DNA of 64,000 nucleotides from Shewanella marina JCM 15074 (GTDB lineage Bacteria > Pseudomonadota > Gammaproteobacteria > Enterobacterales > Shewanellaceae): assembly GCF_000614975.1 (NCBI RefSeq), contig NZ_BALM01000012.1, forward strand, positions 62,001 to 126,000, in the 5' to 3' direction. The position numbers and the translations under genes were made by a program. This document shows positions 35,563-46,900 of this stretch, piece by piece (positions within the stretch are counted from its first letter, which is position 1; each line of letters begins with the position of its first letter). The notes beneath the pieces are model-generated. The model searched no databases. It was not told where the DNA came from and saw only the letters and a program-made list of their open reading frames with translations.

Positions 35563-36894
35563 ATGTCGGCCAGAAATCGAGTCGTTTGGAATGAAGGGCT
35601 ATTTATCAAGCCACAACATTTTCAGCAACAACAGCGAAATAGCGAATATCAATTAGATGAGCGTATCGCTTCGGTCAGTCGTTATTTATATGGCATTACT
35701 GAGATGAGCCTTAATCCAGAGTATCTAAGCTTTGGCCGAATTGCGTTAGATAGCGCATCTGGCGTAATGCCTGATGGCAGTGTATTTAAAATACCGCAAG
35801 AGGATAGCTTACCCGATGCGCTTGAGATTGCGGACAGTTCGCTTGCTAATCAAATTATTTATCTTGCCATCCCATTACGTAGTGATTCTATCGCTGAGGT
35901 GAGCTGGAGCGCTGGTAATTCTGGTCGTTATCAGTCAATGAAACACGATGTGCGTGATATTCATACCGAGCAAGGTGATATGGCAGCAATTGATGTCAGT
36001 CCCATGAAGCTACGGCTGATGTTAGAAAAAGAAGACCGAAGCGCATTTGCATCGATTGCTATTGCCAAAATTTTAGAAAAACGCCCAGATGGCAGCGTCT
36101 TACTTGATCCTCACTTTTTCCCTTGTCATTTAAATGTGACCTCAGTGCTTACGCTACATCGCTTTATTGAAGAGATGGCTGGGTTAATGCGTGAACGCGC
36201 TAAAAATATTGCCCAGCGTATTGGTGCCCCTAGTCAAGGTGGGGTTGCGGACGTGTCTGATTTTATGTTGTTACAAGCATTAAATCGGATCCAACCGCAA
36301 CTGCAACATGTCGCACGTTTACGCAGTTTACATCCTGAACGTCTATATGAGTTATTGACCTCTATTTGCGGTGAGCTGGCGACCTTTACTGATGAGAGCC
36401 GTATGTCGCCGCAATTTGGTAGTTATCAGCACGATACGCCATCGGCTTCATTTAGTCCGTTGATGAATATGCTGCGTCAGTCACTTAGCATCGTACTTGA
36501 ACCTCGTGCGGTATCCATCCAACTTCATAAACGTAAGTTTGGTTTGATGGTCGCGCCAGTTCAAGACCCGTCTCTTATTCGAGATGCCGACTTTATTCTT
36601 GCCGTGCGGGCTCGTATGCCAATGGATGAGTTACGTCGTTTATTTGTTCAACAAACCAAAGTGGCTTCGGTTGAGAAAATTCGAGAGCTTATTTCGCTGC
36701 AATTACCGGGGATCCCTGTATCACCTCTACCCGTGGCACCAAGGCAGTTACCTTACCATGCAGGCTATACCTATTATCAATTAGATAAGACCAGTTCGGC
36801 TTGGGCAATGTTGGCTAATTCGAGCGGCTTTGCATTCCATGTGGCAGGTAATTTTTCTGAACTCGATCTGCAATTTTGGGCAATAAGGAGCTAA
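35563..36894 (+). CDS. tssK: T6SS baseplate-membrane connector TssK
   Basis: A 443-aa protein opening with RVVWNEGLFIKPQHFQQQQRN, the TssK signature, and containing FSPLMNMLRQSL and the C-terminal QLPYHAGYTYYQLDKTSSAWAMLANS. TssK links the baseplate to the TssJLM membrane complex. Complete and in the normal order before tssL. Confidence 0.96.
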   Translation: MSARNRVVWNEGLFIKPQHFQQQQRNSEYQLDERIASVSRYLYGITEMSLNPEYLSFGRIALDSASGVMPDGSVFKIPQEDSLPDALEIADSSLANQIIYLAIPLRSDSIAEVSWSAGNSGRYQSMKHDVRDIHTEQGDMAAIDVSPMKLRLMLEKEDRSAFASIAIAKILEKRPDGSVLLDPHFFPCHLNVTSVLTLHRFIEEMAGLMRERAKNIAQRIGAPSQGGVADVSDFMLLQALNRIQPQLQHVARLRSLHPERLYELLTSICGELATFTDESRMSPQFGSYQHDTPSASFSPLMNMLRQSLSIVLEPRAVSIQLHKRKFGLMVAPVQDPSLIRDADFILAVRARMPMDELRRLFVQQTKVASVEKIRELISLQLPGIPVSPLPVAPRQLPYHAGYTYYQLDKTSSAWAMLANSSGFAFHVAGNFSELDLQFWAIRS

Positions 36895-36897
36895 TTT

Positions 36898-37683
36898 ATG
36901 GCGGAGCATAGTATTGCAACTAATGAGCCTCATTTTGATGAGCTGCTGTTTGAAAATGCAACCAAAGTCGATGCGGATCAGGATTACTGGTTTAAGTTAC
37001 GCGGCAATAACAGCAACATTTTAATTGATGTTTCCACGCCATTGTTGGGGATGGCGCTTAGAGTGCGTCGTTTGAGCCGTTGCGATAACGTGGATGAAAT
37101 CTATAAGCAGGCGGTTGAAGAAGTTAAAGCCATTGAAGTTGAACTTAATGAGGCAGGCTTTGAGCGGGCGTTAATTTTAGCTTACCGCTATGTTTTATGT
37201 TCATTTATTGATGAAGCGATTATGAGTACTCCATGGGGTGCTGATAGTGCTTGGGCTGAACATTCATTATTGACCCGTTTTCATAATGAAACTTGGGGCG
37301 GAGAAAAGGTATTCGTTATTTTATCTCGCCTAGAAAGCGATCCTGAACGTTATAAGCCACTGCTGCAATTTATATTTTTATGTCTCACGCTCGGTTTTGA
37401 AGGTCGCTATAAAGTGATGAGTAAAGGGCGTGAAGAGTATGAAAAAATCATTTCAAATCTACACCAAATCCTAAAACGGTTAGATGAAGAAGATCAAACA
37501 CCGTTAACCAATGCAACTGAGCATGTGGTCTCGACCAAGTATCGGTTAAGCAAACAGATGCCGATTTGGAGTGTGTTTCTATTTTTCTTTTCAATATTAG
37601 TGGGCGTGTTTATTACCTATTCGGTGCTGTTAAACAATAAATCCATGAGCGTACTTGAGCAATTAAACCAAATTTTGCAGTAA
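36898..37683 (+). CDS. tssL: T6SS inner-membrane protein TssL (DotU)
   Basis: A 261-aa DotU-type protein. The cytoplasmic domain carries LILAYRYVLCSFIDEAIMSTPWGADS near residue 95 and HNETWGGEKVFVILSRL, followed by a single C-terminal membrane helix (about 222-243). It has no OmpA/peptidoglycan-binding extension, so anchoring relies on TssM and TssJ. AAGGAG precedes the ATG. Confidence 0.95.
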   Translation: MAEHSIATNEPHFDELLFENATKVDADQDYWFKLRGNNSNILIDVSTPLLGMALRVRRLSRCDNVDEIYKQAVEEVKAIEVELNEAGFERALILAYRYVLCSFIDEAIMSTPWGADSAWAEHSLLTRFHNETWGGEKVFVILSRLESDPERYKPLLQFIFLCLTLGFEGRYKVMSKGREEYEKIISNLHQILKRLDEEDQTPLTNATEHVVSTKYRLSKQMPIWSVFLFFFSILVGVFITYSVLLNNKSMSVLEQLNQILQ

Positions 37684-37697
37684 AAGGATTAGCTATT

Positions 37698-40316
37698 GTG
37701 ATTAGAATTGAATTACCAACATTAATTAGTAAATTAAATAATCAAACCAAGTTGGCTCTTGAGCAGGCGGGCGCGTTGAGTGTGACCCGTGCTAATCCAG
37801 AGGTCACCATTGAACATTTGCTGTTTACCTTACTCGATAATCCATTATCGGATATTAGGTTAATTCTTAAGTCTGCAGATATAGAACATAGCCATTTTAA
37901 ACATCAAGTAGGTGAGGCGATTACCCGAGAAGATGGGCACGATACTACGCCGGTGTTTTCGCCACTGTTAGTTGAGCTATTACAAGATGCATGGTTATTA
38001 GCATCAACTCAGTTGTCCCATTCTGAACTGCGTTCAGGTGTCATTTTTTGCGCCGCATTAATGTGTAAAGAACGTTATTTAAGTCGTCATTTAATTGCAC
38101 AAGTTGATGGCATTAATCGAGAGAATTTACTTAAGCAATATGCTCAGATAACCGCTGATTCATCAGAAAACCCGGTCGCCACTCAAACTACAGCAACCAA
38201 AGCCGCGGTCATAGCATCAGAAAGTGCCTTAGCCCGATTCTGTACTAATTTTAGTGAATTAGCGCGTGATGGTGAGCTAGATCCCGTGTTATGTCGTGAT
38301 GACGAGATCAATTTAATGATCGATATTCTGTGTCGTCGCCGTAAAAATAATCCTATTGTTGTGGGCGATGCCGGTGTGGGTAAAAGTGCGGTAGTTGAAG
38401 GATTAGCGCTGCGAATTGCAGCTGAAAATGTGCCTAATTCTTTAAAGAATATTGAGTTAATGTCACTGGATTTAGGCTTACTACAAGCTGGTGCGGCGGT
38501 TAAAGGCGAGTTTGAAAAACGACTTAAAGCCATTATTGATGAAGTTAAAAGCTCACCGACACCCATTATTCTATTTATTGATGAAGCACATACCTTAATT
38601 GGTGCGGGTAACCAAGAGGGCGGTGGCGATGCAGCCAATATGCTCAAACCTGCGCTGGCACGTGGGGAATTACGCACTGTTGCTGCAACAACATGGAAAG
38701 AATACAAAAAGTATTTTGAAAAAGATCCCGCGCTAAGTCGACGTTTCCAGTTGGTTAAGCTTGATGAGCCTTCAGTTGAACAATCGTTGGCTATCTTACG
38801 TGGACTGCGCCAAGTGTATGAACAATCACATCAGGTGCTCATTACCGATGACGCCTTACATGCGGCCGCTAAATTATCGGCGCGTTATGTGTCAGGTAGA
38901 CAATTGCCAGATAAAGCGATTGATGTACTGGATACGGCATGTGCGCGCATTGCTATTAATTTGAGTTCACCGCCAAGGCAAATTGCGGCGCTCGAATCAC
39001 AATGTTATCAACGCCAACTTGAGATAGACATGCTAGAGCGTGAGCAATCTCTTGGGCATGAAATTGATCTTGATAATTTACAGCTGCTTATTGATGCCGA
39101 GCAGGCTGACTTATTAGAAAAAGAGTTACTAGAGCAAGCATGGTTACAACAAAAGTCATTGGTTGAGCAGATTATTGCTTTACGTCTACAAGTGCTCAAT
39201 GCAGATGATGATGTTATTGATGAAGGCCAATCTGATAGCGATGAGCAAGCGATTAGCTTAACCGCACAGCTACAGCAATTATATAAAGAATTAGCCGAGC
39301 TTGAGCAGCAGTCATTAATTCATGCGCAGGTGGATGCAAGCCAAATTGCGACCGTTATTGCTGATTGGACTGGGGTGCCATTAGATCAAATGGACACAGA
39401 TGAACTGTATAAAATTACGCAATTACCACAAATTTTAGCTGAGCAAATTAAAGGACAAGACGTTGCGCTAGCTTGTATTCATCGTCACCTGTTAACCGCA
39501 AGAGCGGATCTGCGCCGCAGTGGCCGCCCGAAAGGGGCTTTTTTACTAGTTGGGCCCAGTGGCGTTGGTAAAACAGAGACCGTTGTCCAAATTGCCGAGC
39601 AACTCTATGGTGGCAAGCAATTTTTAACCACGATTAATATGTCTGAATATCAAGAGAAGCATACTGTTTCTCGCTTGATTGGTTCGCCACCGGGTTATGT
39701 TGGTTATGGCGAGGGGGGAGTGTTAACCGAAGCCATTCGTAAGATGCCATATTCAGTGGTATTGCTAGATGAAGTTGAAAAGGCACATCCAGAAGTTCTC
39801 AATATTTTCTATCAAGCGTTTGATAAAGGCGAACTGGCAGATGGTGAAGGGCGGGTTATTGATTGCCAAAATATCGTGTTCTTTATGACTTCCAATTTAG
39901 GTTATCAAACCATTGTTGACCATGCTGAAACCCCAGAGTTATTAGAGCAGGCATTGTATCCAGAGCTTGCTGATTTCTTTAAACCTGCACTGCTTGCCCG
40001 TATGGAAATCGTGCCGTATTTGCCATTACCTGAAGCGGTATTAAAGCAAATTATTGTGGGTAAGTTAGCAGGATTACAACAGCTTTTACAACATCGCTAT
40101 AAAGCCGAAGTTACCCTAGATGAGCAGTTATTTGATGAGATTATGCGCCGAGCAACGCGTTCTGAAAATGGTGCACGGATGCTGGAAGCGATTATTGATG
40201 GTCAAGTACTGCCACCATTGTCGCTACAAATTCTTAATCGTATGGGCTCAAAGCAAGCGATCAACCAAATACGTGTTGGAGTCGTTGAAAACCAGTTTAT
40301 TGGCGAGGTGAGCTAA
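37698..40316 (+). CDS. clpV: T6SS sheath-recycling ATPase TssH (ClpV)
   Basis: An 872-aa AAA+ protein with two ATPase modules. Module 1 has Walker A GDAGVGKS near residue 225 and Walker B FIDEAHTLIGAGN near 295; module 2 has GPSGVGKT near 618 and VLLDEVEKAHPEV near 690. The N-terminal 150 residues form the Clp-N domain that binds the contracted sheath. Coiled-coil M domain about 430-530. GTG start. It disassembles VipA/VipB sheaths after firing. Confidence 0.97.
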   Translation: MIRIELPTLISKLNNQTKLALEQAGALSVTRANPEVTIEHLLFTLLDNPLSDIRLILKSADIEHSHFKHQVGEAITREDGHDTTPVFSPLLVELLQDAWLLASTQLSHSELRSGVIFCAALMCKERYLSRHLIAQVDGINRENLLKQYAQITADSSENPVATQTTATKAAVIASESALARFCTNFSELARDGELDPVLCRDDEINLMIDILCRRRKNNPIVVGDAGVGKSAVVEGLALRIAAENVPNSLKNIELMSLDLGLLQAGAAVKGEFEKRLKAIIDEVKSSPTPIILFIDEAHTLIGAGNQEGGGDAANMLKPALARGELRTVAATTWKEYKKYFEKDPALSRRFQLVKLDEPSVEQSLAILRGLRQVYEQSHQVLITDDALHAAAKLSARYVSGRQLPDKAIDVLDTACARIAINLSSPPRQIAALESQCYQRQLEIDMLEREQSLGHEIDLDNLQLLIDAEQADLLEKELLEQAWLQQKSLVEQIIALRLQVLNADDDVIDEGQSDSDEQAISLTAQLQQLYKELAELEQQSLIHAQVDASQIATVIADWTGVPLDQMDTDELYKITQLPQILAEQIKGQDVALACIHRHLLTARADLRRSGRPKGAFLLVGPSGVGKTETVVQIAEQLYGGKQFLTTINMSEYQEKHTVSRLIGSPPGYVGYGEGGVLTEAIRKMPYSVVLLDEVEKAHPEVLNIFYQAFDKGELADGEGRVIDCQNIVFFMTSNLGYQTIVDHAETPELLEQALYPELADFFKPALLARMEIVPYLPLPEAVLKQIIVGKLAGLQQLLQHRYKAEVTLDEQLFDEIMRRATRSENGARMLEAIIDGQVLPPLSLQILNRMGSKQAINQIRVGVVENQFIGEVS

Positions 40317-40319
40317 CTG

Positions 40320-41855
40320 ATGGTGGATTGGCTGTCTTATCTTTCGCAAATGGCTGTAATTCGAGATGCCAGCAGTCTTGCCCAGCAATATGCTCAGGCA
40401 GTTACTGAGTATGCTGCTGCCACACATGTTTGGCTAATTGCGCCGGAGCAGTGTGGTCGTAAGCTGGGAGTCGTGAATGACTTGCCCTCATTAGCGTGGC
40501 AAGTAAATGAGTTTTCACATCCATTTTCGCATGTATTGCAGTCAACCAAGCCGATGATTCTTGATGATGAAAGTTTAGTTTACTGGCAACAAAATAATGA
40601 CTTTGAGCAACTCACTCAGGTTGTGAGTCACGGTCAATCGGTGTTAGTGATGCCATTACCCCCAGCGCATCGTCGTATTGAGATGATGCTGGTCATCGTC
40701 AGTAACGCCACTCAGTTAGCACAATTAATTGATGATAATCACTGGCAAAACTTCAGTAAGGTGTTTATTGAGCAATGGCGAATTATCCGAGAATTAAGAG
40801 TTGAAAGCCAACAAAAACATCAACTTGATGATTCTATTAAACAGCTCAAGCAGGATGAGCGCAAAACTGAATTAGCGTTTGAATTATCAAATCAACTTAT
40901 TGGCCAAAGTGAGCCAATGCAGAAGTTAAGACAACAAGTTGCGACGGCTGCACAGTCAGAGCTATCCGTTTTAATTCAAGGTGATACTGGCACGGGGAAA
41001 GAGTTGGTCGCACAAGCTGTGCATCAAATATCTTCACGTTCACATCGCCCCTTTGTTGCCATCAATTGTGCCGCAATACCTGAAAACTTACTCGAAAGTG
41101 AACTATTTGGTTATGAAAAGGGGGCATTTTCAGGCGCAGATACGAGTAAGCAGGGGCTTATTGCCGATGCTGATGGCGGCACGCTATTTCTTGACGAGAT
41201 TGGTGACATGCCATTGGCACTACAGGCTAAATTATTGCGGGTTATTGAAAATAAGAGTTATCGCAGGTTGGGTGGCAGTGATGAGTTTCAAGTTGATTTT
41301 AGGTTGGTTGCTGCGACGCATGTTGCCTTAAAGCAGCGCTTTCAACAGGGCGATTTTCGTCAAGATCTCTATTACCGCTTAAATCAATTTCCGTTAAAAG
41401 TACCGGCATTAAGTCAGCGAAAAACTGATATAGAGCCACTATGTCGCTATTTTATTGCGCAATATAACCAAGTGCATCAAACCCATGTGGTTGGGATGCG
41501 CTATGCCGCGCTTGATGCCATCAAGCATTATGACTTCCCTGGTAATGTTCGTGAGCTTAAGAATTTAGTTGAGTTTGCTTGTGCTCATACCGCGGATCAT
41601 TGCGAAATTGAAGCAGAGGCATTTGCAGAGCGATCATTAACTAACGAATCTCATCAAGATATTCATCACCAAACTAATGAAAATAGTGATTTTGAAAATA
41701 TTATTGATTTAAAACAGGCTGTTAATGAGTTTGAATACGATGTTATTCGTTCAAGACTTGCCAGTTTTGATGGTGACCGAGCTAAAGCCGCTGCGAGTTT
41801 AGGGTTACCTAAGCGAACTCTTGCGCATAAGTGCCAAAAAATGGAGATAGATTAA
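40320..41855 (+). CDS. vasH: Sigma-54-dependent activator of the T6SS (VasH-like)
   Basis: A 511-aa enhancer-binding protein. The N-terminal 185 residues look GAF-like; then the AAA+ core: Walker A GDTGTGKE near residue 221, GAFSGA (sigma-54 contact loop) near 270, Walker B GGTLFLDEIGD near 288 and R-finger region; the C-terminal Fis-type helix-turn-helix is AKAAASLGLPKRTLAHKCQKM. It occupies the same place as vasH in V. cholerae. A sigma-54-like promoter before hcp in this cluster is its likely target. Confidence 0.95.
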   Translation: MVDWLSYLSQMAVIRDASSLAQQYAQAVTEYAAATHVWLIAPEQCGRKLGVVNDLPSLAWQVNEFSHPFSHVLQSTKPMILDDESLVYWQQNNDFEQLTQVVSHGQSVLVMPLPPAHRRIEMMLVIVSNATQLAQLIDDNHWQNFSKVFIEQWRIIRELRVESQQKHQLDDSIKQLKQDERKTELAFELSNQLIGQSEPMQKLRQQVATAAQSELSVLIQGDTGTGKELVAQAVHQISSRSHRPFVAINCAAIPENLLESELFGYEKGAFSGADTSKQGLIADADGGTLFLDEIGDMPLALQAKLLRVIENKSYRRLGGSDEFQVDFRLVAATHVALKQRFQQGDFRQDLYYRLNQFPLKVPALSQRKTDIEPLCRYFIAQYNQVHQTHVVGMRYAALDAIKHYDFPGNVRELKNLVEFACAHTADHCEIEAEAFAERSLTNESHQDIHHQTNENSDFENIIDLKQAVNEFEYDVIRSRLASFDGDRAKAAASLGLPKRTLAHKCQKMEID

Positions 41856-42529
41856 TGTCAAAACGCTTTATGTTATCGCTCACTTTGATGGCTTTTTCAG
41901 GACTGTTATACGCAGAGCCTGAACTTAACCGCGCTGCTGATAATGTCACTACGCAGTTAACAGATGCAATGCAATGCACTCATATTAGTGCTCGATTTGA
42001 ACGTTTGGCTTGTTTTGATCATGTGTTTAATACGCCGACAGCAGCGGAAATTAAACAAGGCCAAGTTCTCACGCGATCAGCGGCATGGCAGCGAGCGGTA
42101 TCGAGTGAAAAACAACGCCTAAATAAACAAGGTTTCGCTATTTTTTATCACGATCAGGCTGAGGTCGAACAAGGCGTGTGGATAACCGCAACGGCGCTTG
42201 ATCGTGATAACAATAAAGCTATCTTAATGTTGAGCTGTTTTGACAACATTACCCGTTTGGAATTGGTGCTACCTGAGCCCATTCGCGCCGGTAAGGCTAA
42301 TGTTACTGTTGCAGGTAAAACTCAAGATACTCAGCGCTGGTTAAGCGATGAAACGGGGACTATTTTAAGACCCGGTCGAGGCATCCCTGCAATAGCCGCT
42401 ATTACGGCGCTATTGTCACTTGATAAACCCTCGTTGCGCACTGATTTAGTTGAAGTGAATGGCTTAACTTTTGACGCTTCAGAATTAAATTCATTGATTT
42501 TTCCACTACGCAAAGCATGTCATTGGTAG
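41855..42529 (+). CDS. vasI: T6SS-associated periplasmic protein VasI/TagO family
   Basis: A 224-aa protein with a signal peptide (KRFMLSLTLMAFSGLLYAEP). The mature part has CTHISARFERLACFDHVF and a later MLSCFDNITRLELVLP, the VasI/TagO pattern of T6SS minor proteins, whose role is not settled. The ATG overlaps the vasH stop by one base (TAATG), so 41855 is used rather than the longer reading from 41831. Four cysteines probably form disulfides in the periplasm. Confidence 0.88.
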   Translation: MSKRFMLSLTLMAFSGLLYAEPELNRAADNVTTQLTDAMQCTHISARFERLACFDHVFNTPTAAEIKQGQVLTRSAAWQRAVSSEKQRLNKQGFAIFYHDQAEVEQGVWITATALDRDNNKAILMLSCFDNITRLELVLPEPIRAGKANVTVAGKTQDTQRWLSDETGTILRPGRGIPAIAAITALLSLDKPSLRTDLVEVNGLTFDASELNSLIFPLRKACHW

Positions 42530-42537
42530 GGGGCTTA

Positions 42538-43953
42538 ATGGATATCAAAGCTTATAGAAATCAGATCACCCAAGCTATCTCGAAAGACAATACTATTGGT
42601 ATAAAGCTTGATGATGATAGTGGTTTAGATTTTATTGAGAGCCAAATGATGAAAGTGGGTTCTTTGGCGCATACGCAAGTGCAATGGGTCGAAACGGAGC
42701 AAGCCGCTTTAGATATTTTGGCTAATAAAAGTAAAGACTTAAAAGTTTTAACTCATCTATTGATGTGCTTACAGCATCAAACTACACCAGAACGATTTAT
42801 TTTATCGATTTATTTACTGGCGGATTTTATTGTCCATTATTGGCAGTTTTGCTACCCCATTCCAGGGCCTCGAGGGGCGTTACCAAGACGAAAGTTTTTT
42901 GGTCAAATAATTCAACGAACCAGTCTATCGGTACAAAAAATAGATTTGAGTATGTTTACTCAAGAACAGATTGAGCAAACTAATAATGCATTGCGTATTT
43001 TATTGAATGCTGCGGCCAAAGAAACCTTACCTGTTGAAGGCGTGATGGAGGTGATTGAGCTGTTTAAATCTCAAATCAATAAGCGTCAAAACAGCATCCC
43101 AACACAAGTTATTCCTCCTAAAAAAACGGTATCAGCAACTGAGAAATCGACTGCGCCAATAAGTGCCATTGAAATTGATGGCAGTAATGAGCGCGCCACT
43201 AAACAAACCTTATTAAAAGTCGCAGATTTTTTATCTGAACTTGATAGCGGCCAGATGATGGCGATGCGACTAAGGCGGTTTGCCATTTGGTGTGTCATCA
43301 CTGCGATACCTGATGCAGAAGAAAATGGTGAAACACAGTTAATGCCCGTTTCAGCTGATCGGGTGAGTGAGTATGAGGAGCAGTTAAAAAGGGGCGCGGA
43401 TTTAGCGATTTTAGCTCGGGTGGAGCAGAGCATTAGCGTTGCACCATTTTGGCTTGATGGTCATTTTTTAAGTTATCGAATTTGCCAAAAAATGGGTAAA
43501 ACGGCATGGGCCGAAGCGATTTTGCATGAAACCCAGCAGTTTCTACAGCGGTTGCCTGAATTAGCTAGATTGAGTTTTAAAGGTGGACAGCCATTTGTTT
43601 CAGAAGCTTGTTTAAATTGGCTTAGTGCCTCAGCAAATAACAGCAGTATGAGCGTGGCAAGCTGGGAAGGGGTACGTGATAAAGCGTTCTCAACAGCTAA
43701 AGAGCAAGGACTCGGGGATGCCCTTATGCAGTTAAATCGGGGACTTAAATCTGCGGTGGAACCAAGAGATATGTTTTATTGGCGTTTAATCGCTGCGGAT
43801 TTAATGAAGCAACATCAGCTAACGTCAATGGCGTTACAAGAATACAAAAACTTGTTAGAGCAAGTGCAAGCAATGCCTTTAATTGAATGGGAACCGTCAT
43901 TAATCAAATGTCTTGAAAATAATAGTAAAGACTGTCAAGCGCAGGGATCTTAA
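42538..43953 (+). CDS. tssA: T6SS cap protein TssA (VasJ/ImpA family)
   Basis: A 471-aa protein. The N-terminal ImpA_N region includes FIVHYWQFCYPIPGPRGALPRRKFFGQ near residue 100, and the C-terminal VasJ-like region LFEQ... follows a linker around residue 190. TssA proteins organise sheath and tube assembly. ATG 42538 is set by AGGGGG; 42517 would overlap vasI more. It stands immediately before tssM as in V. cholerae. Confidence 0.9.
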   Translation: MDIKAYRNQITQAISKDNTIGIKLDDDSGLDFIESQMMKVGSLAHTQVQWVETEQAALDILANKSKDLKVLTHLLMCLQHQTTPERFILSIYLLADFIVHYWQFCYPIPGPRGALPRRKFFGQIIQRTSLSVQKIDLSMFTQEQIEQTNNALRILLNAAAKETLPVEGVMEVIELFKSQINKRQNSIPTQVIPPKKTVSATEKSTAPISAIEIDGSNERATKQTLLKVADFLSELDSGQMMAMRLRRFAIWCVITAIPDAEENGETQLMPVSADRVSEYEEQLKRGADLAILARVEQSISVAPFWLDGHFLSYRICQKMGKTAWAEAILHETQQFLQRLPELARLSFKGGQPFVSEACLNWLSASANNSSMSVASWEGVRDKAFSTAKEQGLGDALMQLNRGLKSAVEPRDMFYWRLIAADLMKQHQLTSMALQEYKNLLEQVQAMPLIEWEPSLIKCLENNSKDCQAQGS

Positions 43954-43956
43954 TAC

Positions 43957-46900
43957 ATGTTTAGCAAAATAAAATCATTATTCAGTAAATTAGCTCCCGG
44001 CTTTAAAGCGGCGATTCCAGCATTAGTCATCGTCATTATTGTTTTGGTTAATGTGGCGATTTGGTGGGCTGGCCCATGGTTAAAGGTGGGCGATGAATAT
44101 CCATTAAAGCCGATGCAATCCCGAGCGATTGCGAGCGTTATTTTTACACTGGTTTGTTTAGCTATTTGGGGCTTGGTGCAATGGCGTCGACTGCAAACAT
44201 TCCATGCTGAAAAGTTGCGTGAAAAACAGCTACAAGAAGACCCTTATCTAGAATATGAACAACGCCAAGAAGCGCAGTTTAATCAGGTGATGAGTAATAT
44301 GAAACAAAGCCTGAATCAGCGTAATTATCTCTATGCGCTGCCATGGTATTTATTACTTGGTGTTGAGAATTCAGGCAAAACCAGTTTAATTAACCGTTCT
44401 GGACAAAACTTTGTTTTTTCATCTGTGATGCGTGCCTCAGGCAAGCAGCAAGAGAATCCATTTACCTTTGATTGGTGGATTGGTGATGATTCAGTATTGA
44501 TTGATCCTGATGGTGAATTACTGACGCAAAAGTCGACCACAGAAAATGAAGACGGTGAGTTAGAGCGTCGCTTGTGGCTGCACTTTACTCATTGGTTAGA
44601 AAAGACCCGTAGTCGCCGCCCTTTAAATGGTGTGGTAGTGGCACTTGATGTGGCGCATTTAGCCACTTCAACTACGACGGAGCGTCGTGCTTATGCCAAT
44701 CTTATTCGAGCAAGATTGCGTGAGCTAATGGAAACCTTAACCACGCGTATGCCTGTGTATATCGCGCTAACTAAGCTTGATCTTTTACACGGTTTTGAAC
44801 CCTTTTTTAGGCAATACACTAAGGCCGAACGTGAAGAGGTACTCGGCTTTACCTTTGAGTTAAAAGCGGGTGATGATCTCGATAGCTGGATTAAAGAGTT
44901 TGAACAACAATTTGCTGAGTTTGTAGGCCGAATTAATCAATTATTACCCGATGCTTTAATCCAATGTTTTGATGCTAAAGATCGCACCGCTATGTATAGC
45001 TTTAGTCGCCAATTGTCTGGATTGCATGATGTGATAAGTCAGTTTTTACATGATGCATTTGGTAGCGATCAGTTTTCAACGTCAGCATTAGTGCGCGGTG
45101 TGTACTTTACTTCGGTGTATCAACAAGGGGTACCAACTAATGCATTTGTGGACTCTGCCTCACGTCGTTATAGCCTGCCACATTCTGTAAATAGCGCCCA
45201 AAATGCTAAAAACTCGACCACTTACTTCACTAAAAATTTATTTAAGAAGGTGATTTACCCTGAGGCGGGGATTGCTTCTGATAACTTTAGAGTGGCTAAA
45301 AATAAGCGCCGTATTTTGATGTTATCAACGCTTGCATCTGTGATTGCAACAGGCCTGATTATTGTCAGTTGGCAGCAATTTTACCAAAAGAATATTAATC
45401 AAGCCGATGCGGTACTCGCTAAGGTGAATACCTTCCAAGACAACTATGGCGATCAGGTTTTACTTGATAGTGGTGATGATATTTTAGGGCCACTGAATAC
45501 CATTCGTGATGCCACGTTAGAATTTGGTTTTTTCAGAGATAAGCCAAAATACATCTCTGATTTAGGCTTATATCAAGGCCATTTGATTGGTCCTGAAGTT
45601 GAGCAAACTTATCTACATCTGCTAGAAAACCGTTTTTTACCTGCGTTAATGAAAATTGTGGCTGCTAATATTGCCAGTGCCGAAACAGAAGAGCAGCAAT
45701 TAGGGGCATTGCGTGTATTTAGAATGATGACAGATCAAAGTGGCCGCTATCAGCGGATGGTACAAAATTATTTTTCTGAGCGCTGGCAGCAACGTTATGC
45801 CGGAGATCGTCAAACTCAAGAGCGATTAATGCAGCATCTAGATTATGCGATGCAGCATACTAACTTAACTGCGAAAAGAGTCGCGGGTGAAGAGGAAGCT
45901 GAGCTTGTATTGGTGCCATACGATCAATTGATTGGTCAGACTCAAGCCGAGTTAGGCCGCTTACCTGTTGAGCAAAGGGTATATCGTAATCTTAAATTAG
46001 CAGCGTCAGGCACGTTAGGGGCATCGCTTGATATAGGTACTAATATTGGACCAATTTTTGATGTGGTATTCAGTCAGCGTACCGAGACTGAAGATGGTTT
46101 AAGTGTACCAGCCATGCTGACTAAAGATGGTTTCGAAACTTACTTTATCCCGCGTTCAGATTCGGTTTCAGAGTTAGCATTAGTGGATAGCTGGGTGCTG
46201 GGGCAAACAGAATCAGTTGATTATTCAGAAGAAGATAAACGGGTATTACGCGAAAAAATCCGTGGTTTATTTGTTGCTGATTATGCCAATACATGGCGCA
46301 ACGCGATGAACGAAGTGGATATTAAGTATTTTCCTGATATCAATAGTGCCGTAATGGTACTTGAGAACATTGTCGGTAATAACCAACCCTTTACTCGGCT
46401 GCTTAATGAAATTACTCAAAATACCATGCTGTTCCCACCTTTACCGAGCAGTGATGCCGCGCGTGATGAGTTAATGAAATCGCCGCAGTTTAAAGTTGCT
46501 GCCATGGTTGATAAGCAGTTTTCTGCATTAAATGATCTGATTAATACCGAAGAAAACGAACAAGCTTATATGGATGAAGTGATGCAAGCAGTTATCCAAT
46601 TACAAGCTTATATGAAAGCCATTAATGATGCGCCAGATGTCGGTAAAGCGGCATTAGAAGCGACCAAATCTCGCGTGAAGTTAAGTAATGCTGATCCTAT
46701 TTATGTGTTGCAGCGCGTGGCTGCCGGCATGCCGCAGCCATTTGAGTTAATGCTGAATAAGTTGGCTGATGAAAGTTGGTATGTGATTAGACAGGAAGCC
46801 ATTCGTTATTTAGAACAACGTTGGGTTAATGATGTTTATCAAATCTATCAGCAGAAGCTCGCATCACGCTATCCATTTTCAATGCAATCGAAAAAAGATG

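Noticed and set aside
38183..38707. 174-codon antisense frame over clpV
   Set aside because: Lies opposite a conserved AAA+ gene; low-complexity serine-rich product typical of shadow frames.
43086..43433. Antisense frame over tssA
   Set aside because: No start signal, cysteine- and serine-rich shadow product.
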